From positions 1,860,001 to 1,924,000 of the forward strand of contig NZ_AP029019.1 in NCBI RefSeq assembly GCF_037101375.1: 64,000 bases of DNA, in the 5' to 3' direction. Shown piece after piece: positions 17,728-26,187 of the stretch; position 1 is the first letter of the stretch, and each line of letters begins with the position of its first letter. The stretch comes from Acidovorax sp. DW039. GTDB lineage: Bacteria > Pseudomonadota > Gammaproteobacteria > Burkholderiales > Burkholderiaceae_C. Position numbers and translations under genes: made by a program. The notes below the pieces were generated by a model. The model saw only the letters and a program-made list of their open reading frames with translations, did not search any database and was not told the origin of the DNA.

Positions 17728-19518
17728 TCAGTGGTTGTGGCGTGGCGTTTGTTCGGAAATGCGCTGAAATTTCAGCGCAAAGTCCAGCGTCGCGCCATCC
17801 GCCAGCTGCCCCGTTTTCTCGCGGTACAGCGCCTCCCACGGCGACTGGCTCGCGGGCATGGGCGGGGCGGGCGGGGCGGGCAGCTCGCGCTTGCGGCGCG
17901 CGATTTCTTCCGGTTCGACCAGCGCATCGCAGCGGCCGGTGTTCAGGTCGATGCGGACCGTGTCCCCGCTTTGCAGCCAACTCAGCCCTCCACCCACCGC
18001 GCTCTCCGGCGATGCGTTGAGGATGGACGGGCTGTCCGCCGTGCCCGACTGGCGCCCGTCGCCCAGCGTGGGCAGGGTGTTGATGCCGCGCCGGATCAGC
18101 GCGTCCGGCGGCTGCATGTTCACCACCTCGGCCGAGCCGGGCCAGCCGATGGGGCCCGCGCCGCGCATCACCAGGATGCAGCCTTCGTCGATGTCGAGCT
18201 CCGGATCGTTGATGCGCGCGTGGTAGTCGTCTGCGCCTTCAAAGACCACCGCGCGGGCTTCAAAGATGCCTTCCGCGCCCGGCTTGCTCAGGTATCGCTG
18301 ACGGAAGGCTTCGGAGATGACCGAAGTCTTCATGATCCCGAAGTCGAACAGGTTGCCGCTGAGCACCATGAAGCCGGCCTTTTCCATCAGCGGGTTGCTG
18401 AAGGGGCGGATCACCTCGCGGTCATGGGTTTCGCGGCCTTGCAGGTTCTCGCCCACGGTCTTTCCGGTCACGCTGGCGCAGTCGGCGTGCAGCTTGCCCG
18501 CCTGCTGCAGCTCCCACATCAGGGCGGGAACGCCGCCGGCGCGGAAGAAGCGCTCGCCCAGAAACTGCCCCGCAGGCTGCATGTTCAGCAGCAGCGGCAG
18601 GTCGTAGGCGTGGTCGGTCCAGTCCTGTGCATCGAGCTGCACGCCCGCGTGCCGCGCCATGGCCATGATGTGCACCTGCGCGTTGCTGCTGCCGCCGGCC
18701 ACGCTGACCACTGACAGCGCGTTCAAGAAACTCTCGCGCGTCAGGATGCGCGAGGGGCGCAGGTCTTCGTACGCCATCTCCACGATGCGCCGCCCGGTCT
18801 CGTAGGCCATCTGGCCACGCTCGCGGTACGGCGCCGGGATGGCCGCGCAGCCCGGCAATGACAGGCCCAGCGCCTCAGCCACCGCGTTCATGGTGGAGGC
18901 CGTGCCCATGGTGTTGCAGTGCCCGGCAGATGGGGCGCTGTTGCAGGCGCGCTGCAAGAATTCTTCTTCGTCGATCTCGCCCGCCGCGAGCTGGCGGCGG
19001 CTGCGCCAGATGACGGTGCCCGAGCCCACTAGCTGCCCCTCGTGCCAGCCATCGAGCATCGGCCCGCCCGAGAGCACGATGGCCGGAATGTCCACCGTGG
19101 ACGCGGCCATGACGCCTGCGGGCGTGGTCTTGTCGCAGCCCGTGGTCAGCACCACCGCATCGATGGGGTAGCCGTACAGGATCTCCACGAGGCCCAGGTA
19201 GGCCAGGTTGCGGTCCAGCGCGGCCGTGGGGCGGCGGCAGTTCTCAAAGATGGGGTGGACGGGGAACTCCATCGGGATGCCACCCGCATCGCGGATGCCA
19301 TCGCGCACGCGGCGCGCCAGATCCAGGTGGATGCGGTTGCAGGGCGACAGGTCGCTGCCCGTCTGCGCAATGCCGATGATGGGCCGGCCCGAGCGCAGTT
19401 CTTCGGGCGTGAGCCCGTAGTTCATGAACCGCTCCAGGTACAGCGCGGTCATGTCCGAGCGCTCGGGCGCGGCAAACCATTCGCGGGAGCGGAAGGGGCG
19501 GCGGGGTGTTCTTGTCAT
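17728..19518 (-). CDS. xylD: D-xylonate dehydratase-like IlvD/Edd enzyme (XylD type)
   Basis: A 596-residue IlvD/Edd-family dehydratase that removes water from a sugar acid to give a 2-keto-3-deoxy acid. Iron-sulfur ligands are visible as Cys in SDLSPCNRIHLD (about residue 60), TTGCDKTTPAG (about 128) and SAGHCNTMGTAS (about 200). The start MTRTPRRPFRSREWF and the end PRHNH closely resemble Caulobacter XylD as I recall it, and the length agrees. Related L-arabinonate dehydratases are similar, so substrate choice between xylonate and arabinonate is not certain. It is the second gene of the operon, 66 bp after the TRAP receptor gene. Confidence 0.86.
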   Translation of the reverse strand: MTRTPRRPFRSREWFAAPERSDMTALYLERFMNYGLTPEELRSGRPIIGIAQTGSDLSPCNRIHLDLARRVRDGIRDAGGIPMEFPVHPIFENCRRPTAALDRNLAYLGLVEILYGYPIDAVVLTTGCDKTTPAGVMAASTVDIPAIVLSGGPMLDGWHEGQLVGSGTVIWRSRRQLAAGEIDEEEFLQRACNSAPSAGHCNTMGTASTMNAVAEALGLSLPGCAAIPAPYRERGQMAYETGRRIVEMAYEDLRPSRILTRESFLNALSVVSVAGGSSNAQVHIMAMARHAGVQLDAQDWTDHAYDLPLLLNMQPAGQFLGERFFRAGGVPALMWELQQAGKLHADCASVTGKTVGENLQGRETHDREVIRPFSNPLMEKAGFMVLSGNLFDFGIMKTSVISEAFRQRYLSKPGAEGIFEARAVVFEGADDYHARINDPELDIDEGCILVMRGAGPIGWPGSAEVVNMQPPDALIRRGINTLPTLGDGRQSGTADSPSILNASPESAVGGGLSWLQSGDTVRIDLNTGRCDALVEPEEIARRKRELPAPPAPPMPASQSPWEALYREKTGQLADGATLDFALKFQRISEQTPRHNH

Positions 19519-19584
19519 GGGATCGAAGCGTTGCAAAAGAGGGGACGGGGGCAGCCGTACGCTGCGCCCCGGGAAGCGCACAAG

Positions 19585-20604
19585 TTACTTGCCGCCCCGC
19601 GCCTTGGCCAGTTCGCCCATCAGCTCGTTGGTGGTCTCTTCACCAAACTCCTTGCTGTACTTGGCCAGCACGGGCTGTAGCTTGGTGCGCAGCTTGGCCT
19701 GTTCGGCGGCGGGCAGCTCGGTGATCTGCATGCCAGCCTTTTTCAGCTCGCCCAGTGCGGTTTCGCTGAAGGCGCGGATGGTCTTGCGCTCGAACAGCGT
19801 GGCCTCGCGCGCGGCCTCCTGCACGATCTTCTTCTCGTCGGCCGAGAGGCCGTCCCAGGTCTTCTTGGAGATGAGCAGCACCCACGCGCTGTACATGTGG
19901 CGCGACAGCACCAGGTGCTTTTGCACTTCATAGAACTTGCTGGCCAGAATGGTGGCGGGCGGGTTCTCCTGGCCGTCCACGGCTTTCTGCTCCATGGCGG
20001 TGTACAGCTCGGTGAAGGGCATGGGCGTGGCGTTGGTGCCCAGGGCGTTGAAGGTGTCGAGGAACAAGGGGCTTTGGATCACGCGCAGTTTCAGGCCCGC
20101 CAGATCATCGGCCGTGTTGATGGCTCGGCGCGAATTGGTCACGTGGCGAAAGCCGTTCTCCCAGAAGCCCAGGCCGATCAGGCCTTTGTCCGGCAGCATG
20201 GCCAGCAGCTTCTGGCCGAAGGGTCCGTCCAGCACCGCGTCGGCTTCTACCTCGCTGTTGAAGGTGAGCGGCAGGTTCAGCACGCCAAAGGGCTTGATCA
20301 GCGACATCAGCGTGGACGAATCCGGAATCGTCATCTCCAGCGTGCCGCCGCGCAGGGCCGAGGTCATGCTCACGTCATTGCCCAGCGCGCCGCTGGCAAA
20401 CAGCTTGGCGTTCATCTTGCCGCCGCTCTTGGCCTGCAGGCGCTCGGCAAAGTGGCGCACGGCCTGGGCCTGCGGGTGGTCTTCGCTCAGGCCGATGCCG
20501 ACCTTGAAGGTATGTTCCTTGACTTGCGCGGCGACGGGGGCAGTAAGGGCGGCCAGCAGCGTGGCAGAGAGGGCCAAGGATTTGGCGAGGGTCTTGAATG
20601 GCAT
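19585..20604 (-). CDS. dctP: TRAP transporter substrate-binding protein DctP
   Basis: A 339-residue periplasmic receptor, first gene of the operon. A signal peptide (hydrophobic core around residues 8-24) ends at PVAAQ. The mature part shows the DctP fold, with FKVGIGLSEDHPQAQAVRHF at its start and LKLRVIQSPLFLDTFNALG near residue 170, the latter containing the conserved Arg that pairs with the substrate carboxylate. The linkage to sugar-acid dehydratases suggests xylonate, arabinonate or a similar aldonate as ligand. Start at the ATG at 20604; upstream in-frame sequence has no better site. Confidence 0.94.
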   Translation of the reverse strand: MPFKTLAKSLALSATLLAALTAPVAAQVKEHTFKVGIGLSEDHPQAQAVRHFAERLQAKSGGKMNAKLFASGALGNDVSMTSALRGGTLEMTIPDSSTLMSLIKPFGVLNLPLTFNSEVEADAVLDGPFGQKLLAMLPDKGLIGLGFWENGFRHVTNSRRAINTADDLAGLKLRVIQSPLFLDTFNALGTNATPMPFTELYTAMEQKAVDGQENPPATILASKFYEVQKHLVLSRHMYSAWVLLISKKTWDGLSADEKKIVQEAAREATLFERKTIRAFSETALGELKKAGMQITELPAAEQAKLRTKLQPVLAKYSKEFGEETTNELMGELAKARGGK

Positions 20605-20761
20605 GGTGTCTTGTCTCCGTTGGAATGGCGAGACCCCGCTGGCGAGGCCGTCGGCGCTTGCGGCTTTTTTTGGGCAAGCCGTCATGGACGCAGGGCGAAG
20701 ATTAGGTTGCGTGTTCTGCTGGGTCCACTGAATGTTTTGCGACAATCCATTCCAAACGCTT

Positions 20762-21736
20762 ATGAGTCCAGAAGAATTTCCGGGTAAACCCTTGTCTTTG
20801 GCGCAGGCCTGTGCGCGGCTGCGCTTTCGGCATTTGCAGTTTCTGGACATCCTGGGCCGCACCCGCAACCTGCGGCTCACGGCCGAGCAGATGCACGTCA
20901 CGCAGCCTGCGGCCACCAAGATCCTGATGGACATCGAGGAGATCCTGGAGGCGCGCCTGTTCGACCGCCTCTCGCGCGGCATGCGGCCCAACGAGCTGGG
21001 GCTTTTCACGCTGCGCTACGCCAGTGCGGCGCTGGATGGGCAGCGCAAGTTTGTCGATGAATTCAATGCGCTCAAGCAGGGCGGCCATGGCCACGTGACG
21101 GTGGGCGCCATCACCGGGTCGGCCGCACATGTGCTGGTGGCATCGGTAGTCGAAATCCAGCGCCTGCGGCCCCTCTTGGTCATCAAGATCCTGGAGCAGA
21201 GCAGCGACCAGCTCATCGCCTGGCTGGCCGAGCGCAAGATCGACCTGATGATCGGCCGCTTCACCAGCGAGGACCAGCGCAGCCAGTTTCGCTACGAGCA
21301 GCTGTCGGCCGAGCCCATGTCGGTGGTGGCCGGGCCGCACCACCCGCTGCGCGGCGCGGCCGACCTGTCGCTGACCGAGCTGGCCCACTGGCCTTGGATT
21401 CTGTACCCGCCCTCCACGGCGGTGCGCAAGGTGTCGGACGACCTGTTTGGCGGGGCCGGCCTGTCGCTTACCGCAGGCGTGGTGGAAACGCCCTCGTTCC
21501 TGTTCGCGCTCGAATTGATGAATGCCACGCCCATGCTGTCTCTGCAGCCCTCTGCGCTGGTCGAAAAATATGTGCACCGTGGGCTGCTGGCCCGCATCCC
21601 CGTAGGCTGGCCCGACCGCATGCCGGGCTATGGCCTGATCACCCGCCTGAGTGAGCCGCCTACGCCTGCAGCGCAGGCTTTTATGGCAGTGCTCCGCCAA
21701 GTGGCTGGTGTAGCGCCTGAGCAGCCTGAGAGCTGA
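20762..21736 (+). CDS. LysR-family transcriptional regulator of the sugar-acid operon
   Basis: A 324-residue LysR-type regulator. The winged helix-turn-helix is at about residues 18-75 (LRFRHLQFLDILGRTRNLRL, then AEQMHVTQPAATKILMDIEE), in a variant similar to GbpR, the sugar-binding-protein regulator of Agrobacterium and Azospirillum. The rest is the periplasmic-receptor-like effector domain. It is divergent from the TRAP/xylD/xylX operon with a 157-bp gap, the usual arrangement for a LysR activator and its target. The ATG at 20762 is chosen to place the HTH near the N-terminus; an in-frame Met ten codons upstream is possible. Confidence 0.92.
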   Translation: MSPEEFPGKPLSLAQACARLRFRHLQFLDILGRTRNLRLTAEQMHVTQPAATKILMDIEEILEARLFDRLSRGMRPNELGLFTLRYASAALDGQRKFVDEFNALKQGGHGHVTVGAITGSAAHVLVASVVEIQRLRPLLVIKILEQSSDQLIAWLAERKIDLMIGRFTSEDQRSQFRYEQLSAEPMSVVAGPHHPLRGAADLSLTELAHWPWILYPPSTAVRKVSDDLFGGAGLSLTAGVVETPSFLFALELMNATPMLSLQPSALVEKYVHRGLLARIPVGWPDRMPGYGLITRLSEPPTPAAQAFMAVLRQVAGVAPEQPES

Positions 21737-21820
21737 CATTCCGATAACCGCTGGTTATTGAGGGGCAGGTGGTGAATCCATTGCCGTTATGCTCTGCGCC
21801 CTTTTGCTCCGCCCCTTGCC

Positions 21821-22306
21821 ATGACCGAAATGCACGAAGCTCCAGACACGATTCAGGAACCCCGACTCTGGAGCGATGGCCGCTGGACGGCGAAGGTCAT
21901 CAAGAACGAGGACGACGATGGCTGGGCGGTGGCCATGACGCTGCAGGGGGAGTCTGAACCTGCACTGGTCGGCCCCTGGACCATGGGGCGGGACAAGAAA
22001 AACCCCAAGCCGCTTGACGTGTCGGCCTTCCACACCCTGGTGAAGACAGCGAGCGAGGTGCTGCGCCGCCACGAACAGCAACTGCATGCCCAGTTGAACA
22101 AAAGCGTGACCATCGTGGCTGCAGACGGGCAGCGCCTGCGTGTGGCTTTGAACATCGTTCCCGACGAGGAGGGCGCTACGGCCACCTTGCGCGCAGAAGA
22201 CGCCTTTGGCCAGGAGGTGGCGCGTGTGCCGGTTTCTCCTGCGTTCCGTTTGACTGCAGCGAGTGCTACGGCCTGGGCGGATAGCGGGTTCGAGCGGCCG
22301 CGCTAA
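21821..22306 (+). CDS. Conserved hypothetical protein
   Basis: A 161-residue soluble, acidic protein with no signal peptide or membrane segment. It opens with a Trp-rich stretch (RLWSDGRWTAKVIKNEDDDG, about residues 15-34), has a helical middle (about residues 68-95) and ends with beta-like sequence. I do not recognise a domain. Codon use matches the neighbours, so it is likely a native gene of the lineage. It stands alone between the LysR gene and pagL on the same strand. Confidence 0.75.
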   Translation: MTEMHEAPDTIQEPRLWSDGRWTAKVIKNEDDDGWAVAMTLQGESEPALVGPWTMGRDKKNPKPLDVSAFHTLVKTASEVLRRHEQQLHAQLNKSVTIVAADGQRLRVALNIVPDEEGATATLRAEDAFGQEVARVPVSPAFRLTAASATAWADSGFERPR

Positions 22307-22647
22307 GAGTCGCCAATACAACCCCTCCGGCGTCGTTGTCCGGTCTTGTTGTACCGCTGGTACTGCCTGCTACGGACCACCTGGCCAGAGTCACCTCGCT
22401 GGGTCGCGTTCGCTGTTCCAAGCGCTCTCTCAACCATACGGCAGGTGAGCAGGCTGACGCTTTCTCGGCGTGGAAACCTACAGCGGGTTGCGCTGATGAG
22501 CTGGGGTGGAGTGCGATGAAATGACTAGATTTCATGAGGACGTCGGCGGTGACGCTCATTGTCAAACCTGTTTCATCGGAGCTCTTTGTGCGTTCCTTAC
22601 TTTGCATTACGCCTCGCCCCCTTACCCACGGCGTTAAGTCCTTCGGG
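22307..22647. other. 341-bp gap upstream of pagL, no gene seen
   Basis: No tRNA, strong hairpin or convincing start was found. The pagL reading frame stays open back to about 22534 and could use an earlier start. A minus-strand frame across the region is only the shadow of pagL. Confidence 0.5.
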
Positions 22648-23241
22648 ATGTCTGGAAAATTGGCGCGAACAAGCGTTGCCGGGCTCTGCCTGTGTGTGTG
22701 GCCGTGGATGGCTTTTGCGCAGCAGAACGTTGCTGGCGATGCGGCGCCTGCAACGCTAGAGCAGCGTCGCATGTTTCTGGATGGGGGGCGTGCTGCGGGA
22801 GATGTTGGGCTCGCCTCAGTCGGGTTGCAATGGCCTTGGACATGGCGCCGCTCTTTGATGGGTGGGGCGCTCACAGGGCATTGGGAGGTGCACCTGGCCC
22901 GTTGGCGTGTGCCCGAAGGGACTGCGGAGCCAGGAGTGGGGCGTCTGTGGACGCAGTGGGCGTTGGTGCCTGCGTTGCGTTGGCGTCCGGATGAAGGGCG
23001 ATCTGCCTGGTTTGTGGAGGGTGGCATTGGGGTATCGGTCATGGACGGCCACTACGCCACGCGGCACAAGGCTTTCAGCACCCGCTTCAACTTCACCGAC
23101 CATGTGGGTGTGGGTGTTAGTTTTGGTGCGCAGCGTCAGCACGAACTCATTTTGCTGGCCCGTCACGTCTCCAACGGAGGCATACGCAAACCCAATCCTG
23201 GGGAAAACTTTGTCCAACTGCGGTACAGCCGATCCTTTTGA
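22648..23241 (+). CDS. pagL: Lipid A 3-O-deacylase, PagL type (acyloxyacyl hydrolase)
   Basis: An outer-membrane beta-barrel enzyme that removes the 3-O acyl chain of lipid A. The 197-residue product starts with a good signal peptide (basic start, hydrophobic core, cut after WMAFAQ). The C-terminal signature is RHVSNGGIRKPNPGENFVQL, containing the His and Ser of the PagL triad two residues apart and a Glu 13 residues after the His. It ends with an aromatic residue (YSRSF), as outer-membrane barrels do. The Glu is one position closer to the His than I recall for P. aeruginosa PagL. The start at 22648 was chosen for the signal peptide; the frame is open about 38 codons further upstream. Confidence 0.85.
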   Translation: MSGKLARTSVAGLCLCVWPWMAFAQQNVAGDAAPATLEQRRMFLDGGRAAGDVGLASVGLQWPWTWRRSLMGGALTGHWEVHLARWRVPEGTAEPGVGRLWTQWALVPALRWRPDEGRSAWFVEGGIGVSVMDGHYATRHKAFSTRFNFTDHVGVGVSFGAQRQHELILLARHVSNGGIRKPNPGENFVQLRYSRSF

Positions 23242-23340
23242 TGCGGTTGGCTGATGCCTGCCTTTTGCAAGGCGTCAGTGTGGAGCGCAGGCTCTAGAAT
23301 GACCGGGCTGGCGTTGGATTCATTCCATGCCGGCAGCGTT

Positions 23341-23500
23341 CTCAGGGCGGGGCGGAATTCCCCACCGGCGGTATTTGCAGGCTGAAAAGCCCGCAAGAGC
23401 CCGCGAGCGCCTGGGGTGCCGTTCTTCGGAACAGGCCCGCGGGGTCAGCAGATCTGGTGCGACGCCAGAGCCGACGGTCACAGTCCGGATGAAAGAGATC
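23341..23500 (+). promoter_or_regulatory. FMN riboswitch (RFN element)
   Basis: The conserved pieces of the RFN element appear in order: AGGGCGGGG near the start, TTCCCCACCGGCGGTA, AGCCCGCGAGC, GGTCAGCAGATCTGGTG, CCAGAGCCGACGGT and CAGTCCGGATGAAAGAGA. FMN binding to this mRNA fold represses riboflavin genes by early termination or by hiding the ribosome site. It starts about 290 bp upstream of ribH2. The about 127 bp between them hold GC-rich self-complementary segments near 23539-23575 that could form the expression platform; no T-run follows, which favours control of translation or Rho-dependent termination. Confidence 0.96.
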
Positions 23501-23627
23501 GCGAAACCCACAGCGCGCGTGGCGGCGTGGCTGTGCCTTGGGCGTTTGCGCCTGAGGCGCGGCTGCGCAGCCCGTGTGCTGTGTTCGCGCGCGCCCTGAT
23601 TCTGGTTTGACCTGTTTTGAGAAACCC

Positions 23628-24161
23628 ATGAATCAGTCTTCTTCTGTCTCTCCCCTCGCTCCCGTGGCAGCCCATCGTGGCGCCCGTGTGGCCATCATCA
23701 GTGCCAGCTGGCACCAGGACATCGTGTACCAAGCCCGTGACGCAGCCATTGCCGAACTGGGGCGCCACGGCCTCCCGCCTGAGCAGGTGGCGTTGTTTGA
23801 TGTACCGGGAGCTTTTGAAATTCCATTGCTTGCCCGCAAGCTGGCCCGCAGCGGCCGCTACGACGCCATCGTGGCCTGCGCTTTGGTGGTGAACGGCGGC
23901 ATTTACCGCCATGAGTTTGTGACCACCGCCGTGATTGACGGACTGATGCGGGTGCAGCTGGATACCGAAGTGCCCGTCATGTCCGCAGTGCTGACGCCAC
24001 GTGACTTCCACGACCACGAGGACCACATCCGTTTTTTCCGCGAGCACTTCGTGAAAAAAGGCGTTGAGGTGGCGCAGGCGTGCCTGCAGACTATGGCCTA
24101 TCTGCGCAAGCTTGCGTCCCCACAGCTGGGTTCCAGCAGTTCTGTGGCACAGGCTGCCTGA
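23628..24161 (+). CDS. ribH2: 6,7-dimethyl-8-ribityllumazine synthase, RibH2 type
   Basis: Lumazine synthase joins the ribityl-pyrimidine and dihydroxybutanone phosphate to form the riboflavin precursor. The 177-residue sequence resembles the second, decameric form known from Brucella (RibH2): it begins MNQS and has ISASWHQDIVYQARDAA (about residues 25-41), FDVPGAFEIPLLARKLARSG and NGGIYRHEFVTTAVIDGLM. It stands alone rather than in a rib operon and lies under an FMN riboswitch, again as in Brucella. A housekeeping ribH probably exists elsewhere on the chromosome. Confidence 0.94.
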   Translation: MNQSSSVSPLAPVAAHRGARVAIISASWHQDIVYQARDAAIAELGRHGLPPEQVALFDVPGAFEIPLLARKLARSGRYDAIVACALVVNGGIYRHEFVTTAVIDGLMRVQLDTEVPVMSAVLTPRDFHDHEDHIRFFREHFVKKGVEVAQACLQTMAYLRKLASPQLGSSSSVAQAA

Positions 24162-24168
24162 GCCTGTG
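24148..24168 (+). terminator. Hairpin across the end of ribH2
   Basis: An 8-bp perfect stem (CACAGGCT with AGCCTGTG), 5-base loop, overlapping the ribH2 stop codon. No T-run follows directly, but a palindromic repeat begins 26 bp later. Possible mRNA-end structure. Confidence 0.4.
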
Positions 24169-24193
24169 CGATGGAAAGTAGCTCGCTGCTACT

Positions 24194-24243
24194 TTATTGA
24201 TAGCTGCTTGCGCTTGTACACAGTGCGCTACAGGCTATTTTCT
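24194..24243. repeat. Dispersed palindromic repeat, copy 2
   Basis: Contains TGATAGCTGCTTGCGCTTG, a short centre and GTGCGCTACAGGCTATTTTC. It lies between the convergent genes ribH2 and the chemoreceptor and may terminate one or both. Confidence 0.75.
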
Positions 24244-24351
24244 TGAGTCGTTCCAGTGCAGTGGCTGGCCGATAAGGCAAGGCTGCTGCCTGACCTCGCA
24301 AAGGCACACCGCACAGTCGCTTCTGCCAAGAAGGGCTGGCGCGATGTGTCC

Positions 24352-25932
24352 TCAGCTCCTGGCCAACTGGGCAAGCGGGTGGGCAGGCAGGGCGGGCGGC
24401 TCGCTGCCTGAAAGTCTGAACACCGCAACGGCCTGCACCAGTTGCTGGGCCTGCTGCTTCAGGCTGTCCGCCGCTGCGGCGCTCTGCTCAACGAGCGCCG
24501 CGTTTTGTTGGGTGACCTGGTCCATCTGGGTGATGGCTTCCCCGATCTGCATGACGCCGTTGCTTTGTTCGCCGCTGGCAGCGCTGATTTCGGCCACGAT
24601 GCTGCTCACCCTGCGTATGGACGCGACCACTTCATCCATGGTGGCGCCCGCGCGGTCGACCAGTACGCTGCCTTGTTCCACGCGCTCCACGCTGGTGTGA
24701 ATCAAGTTGCGGATCTCCCTTGCAGCCTCTGCACTGCGCTGTGCCAGGGTGCGGACTTCTCCGGCCACCACGGCAAAGCCGCGTCCTTGCTCGCCTGCGC
24801 GGGCGGCTTCCACGGCAGCATTCAGTGCCAGGATGTTGGTCTGGAAGGCAATGCCGTCGATCACGCTGATGATGTCCGCAATCTTGCGGCTGCTGTCGTT
24901 GATCCCCTGCATGGTGGTAACCACCTCTGCCACCACCTGTCCGCCTTGCGCTGCGACTTTGGTGGCATCCGCAGCCAGCAGGTTGGCTTGCTGGGCGTTT
25001 TCTGCATTGGCCTGCACGGTGGAACTCAGCTCTTCCATCGATGCCGAAGTCTCCTCCAGCGCACTCGCCTGCCGCTCGGTGCGTGCAGACAGGTCGTTGT
25101 TGCCCAAGGCAATCTCTGCACTGGCGTCTGCCACGCTGTCTGCGTTATGGCGCACGCGCTGTACCACCCGTGCCAGGCTGCCCTGCATGTCGTGCAGTGC
25201 GTTGAGCAGTTGGGCAATTTCGTCCCGCCCTGTGGCAGGGTGGGCGGCGGTCAGATCCCCCGACGCTACCGCCTGAGAGACCCGTACCGCACGACCAATG
25301 GGCTGCACCACAGAACGACTGAACAACAGCGCGCCGATGATGCTGGCGGCACACACCACCAACATCACCAGCAAGCTGATGGTGGTGGACTGGCTGGCCC
25401 GGCGTGCCGCATCGGTGGCTACCTCCGCGCTGGCCTTGGCAATCAGGTCGCCCGCCTGGTCGAGCAGCTGCGAGGGTTCGCGGTCCATGCCCTGCACTGC
25501 TTTGTCGCCCGCCTGCGGATCATGGTCTGCGGCCCGAAAGGCCTCGTAGCCCTTGCGATAGGCCAAGCCCATGCGCTCATGCGCCTGAGCGAAGGCGCGC
25601 ACCTTGTCCAGTGCGGGGCCGCTGTGCAGGTCAGTCATCAACTGGGTGGCAGCCTGCGCTACCGCTTGTTCCTGCTTGAGGAAGGCGTTCCAGTAGCGCT
25701 CGCGTTGTGCGCTGTCCTTGCCGCGCAGCAACACGTTCTTCCACTCCTGCACCTGCACCTTGAAGTCCTGCAGCATGGTGGCCGCACGCCGCTCGTGCTC
25801 AAAGTTCTGCGCTACGGTGGTTTCATACACCGCCAGCGCCTGGTTGAGCTGCTGAATCCCGAAGAGCGCTGCCATCATGAGCAGCAGCAGGGCTGCCAGG
25901 AAGGCGAGTGGGAGCTTGACACTGAGCTTCAT
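24352..25932 (-). CDS. Methyl-accepting chemotaxis protein
   Basis: A 526-residue transmembrane chemoreceptor. Transmembrane helix 1 is at about residues 7-29 and helix 2 at about 188-210, enclosing a helical periplasmic sensor of about 160 residues. A HAMP linker follows (about 212-265), then a long cytoplasmic signalling coiled coil with the hairpin tip [20 protein letters not shown] (about residues 366-385). It ends in QLARS, without the NWETF-type tail that tethers CheR/CheB in some receptors. The ligand is unknown. It is convergent with ribH2. Confidence 0.95.
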   Translation of the reverse strand: MKLSVKLPLAFLAALLLLMMAALFGIQQLNQALAVYETTVAQNFEHERRAATMLQDFKVQVQEWKNVLLRGKDSAQRERYWNAFLKQEQAVAQAATQLMTDLHSGPALDKVRAFAQAHERMGLAYRKGYEAFRAADHDPQAGDKAVQGMDREPSQLLDQAGDLIAKASAEVATDAARRASQSTTISLLVMLVVCAASIIGALLFSRSVVQPIGRAVRVSQAVASGDLTAAHPATGRDEIAQLLNALHDMQGSLARVVQRVRHNADSVADASAEIALGNNDLSARTERQASALEETSASMEELSSTVQANAENAQQANLLAADATKVAAQGGQVVAEVVTTMQGINDSSRKIADIISVIDGIAFQTNILALNAAVEAARAGEQGRGFAVVAGEVRTLAQRSAEAAREIRNLIHTSVERVEQGSVLVDRAGATMDEVVASIRRVSSIVAEISAASGEQSNGVMQIGEAITQMDQVTQQNAALVEQSAAAADSLKQQAQQLVQAVAVFRLSGSEPPALPAHPLAQLARS

Positions 25933-26111
25933 GGAAACCTCCTGCAGTCAACGCGGTATCGGTTACTGGGACGGGAACGCAGCGGTGGCACCACGCATTT
26001 TCCGGGCAACCTCTGGCAGAGGTGCACGCAGGTGCACGGGACACGCAGCCCATTATCAGAATTCAATGGGCTTTGTGAAGCAGAAAGTGAGCCAGCCCGG
26101 ATGGCAGTTCA

Positions 26112-26138
26112 ACAAAAAGCCCCGCGCAGCGGGGTTTG
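26112..26138 (-). terminator. Rho-independent terminator of the glutarate/Bug cluster
   Basis: On the minus strand the stem ACCCCGC/GCGGGGC with a 3-base loop is followed by TTTTTG. It lies about 50 bp beyond the stop of the Bug gene. Confidence 0.8.
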
Positions 26139-26187
26139 AAGAATGGTTGCAGCACCTGCAAAGTGCTGTGGGTTTTAAGTGGACGCC

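Noticed and set aside
22285..22310. A tRNA-like GGGTTCGAG box
   Set aside because: It lies inside a coding gene and no cloverleaf or acceptor stem can be drawn around it.
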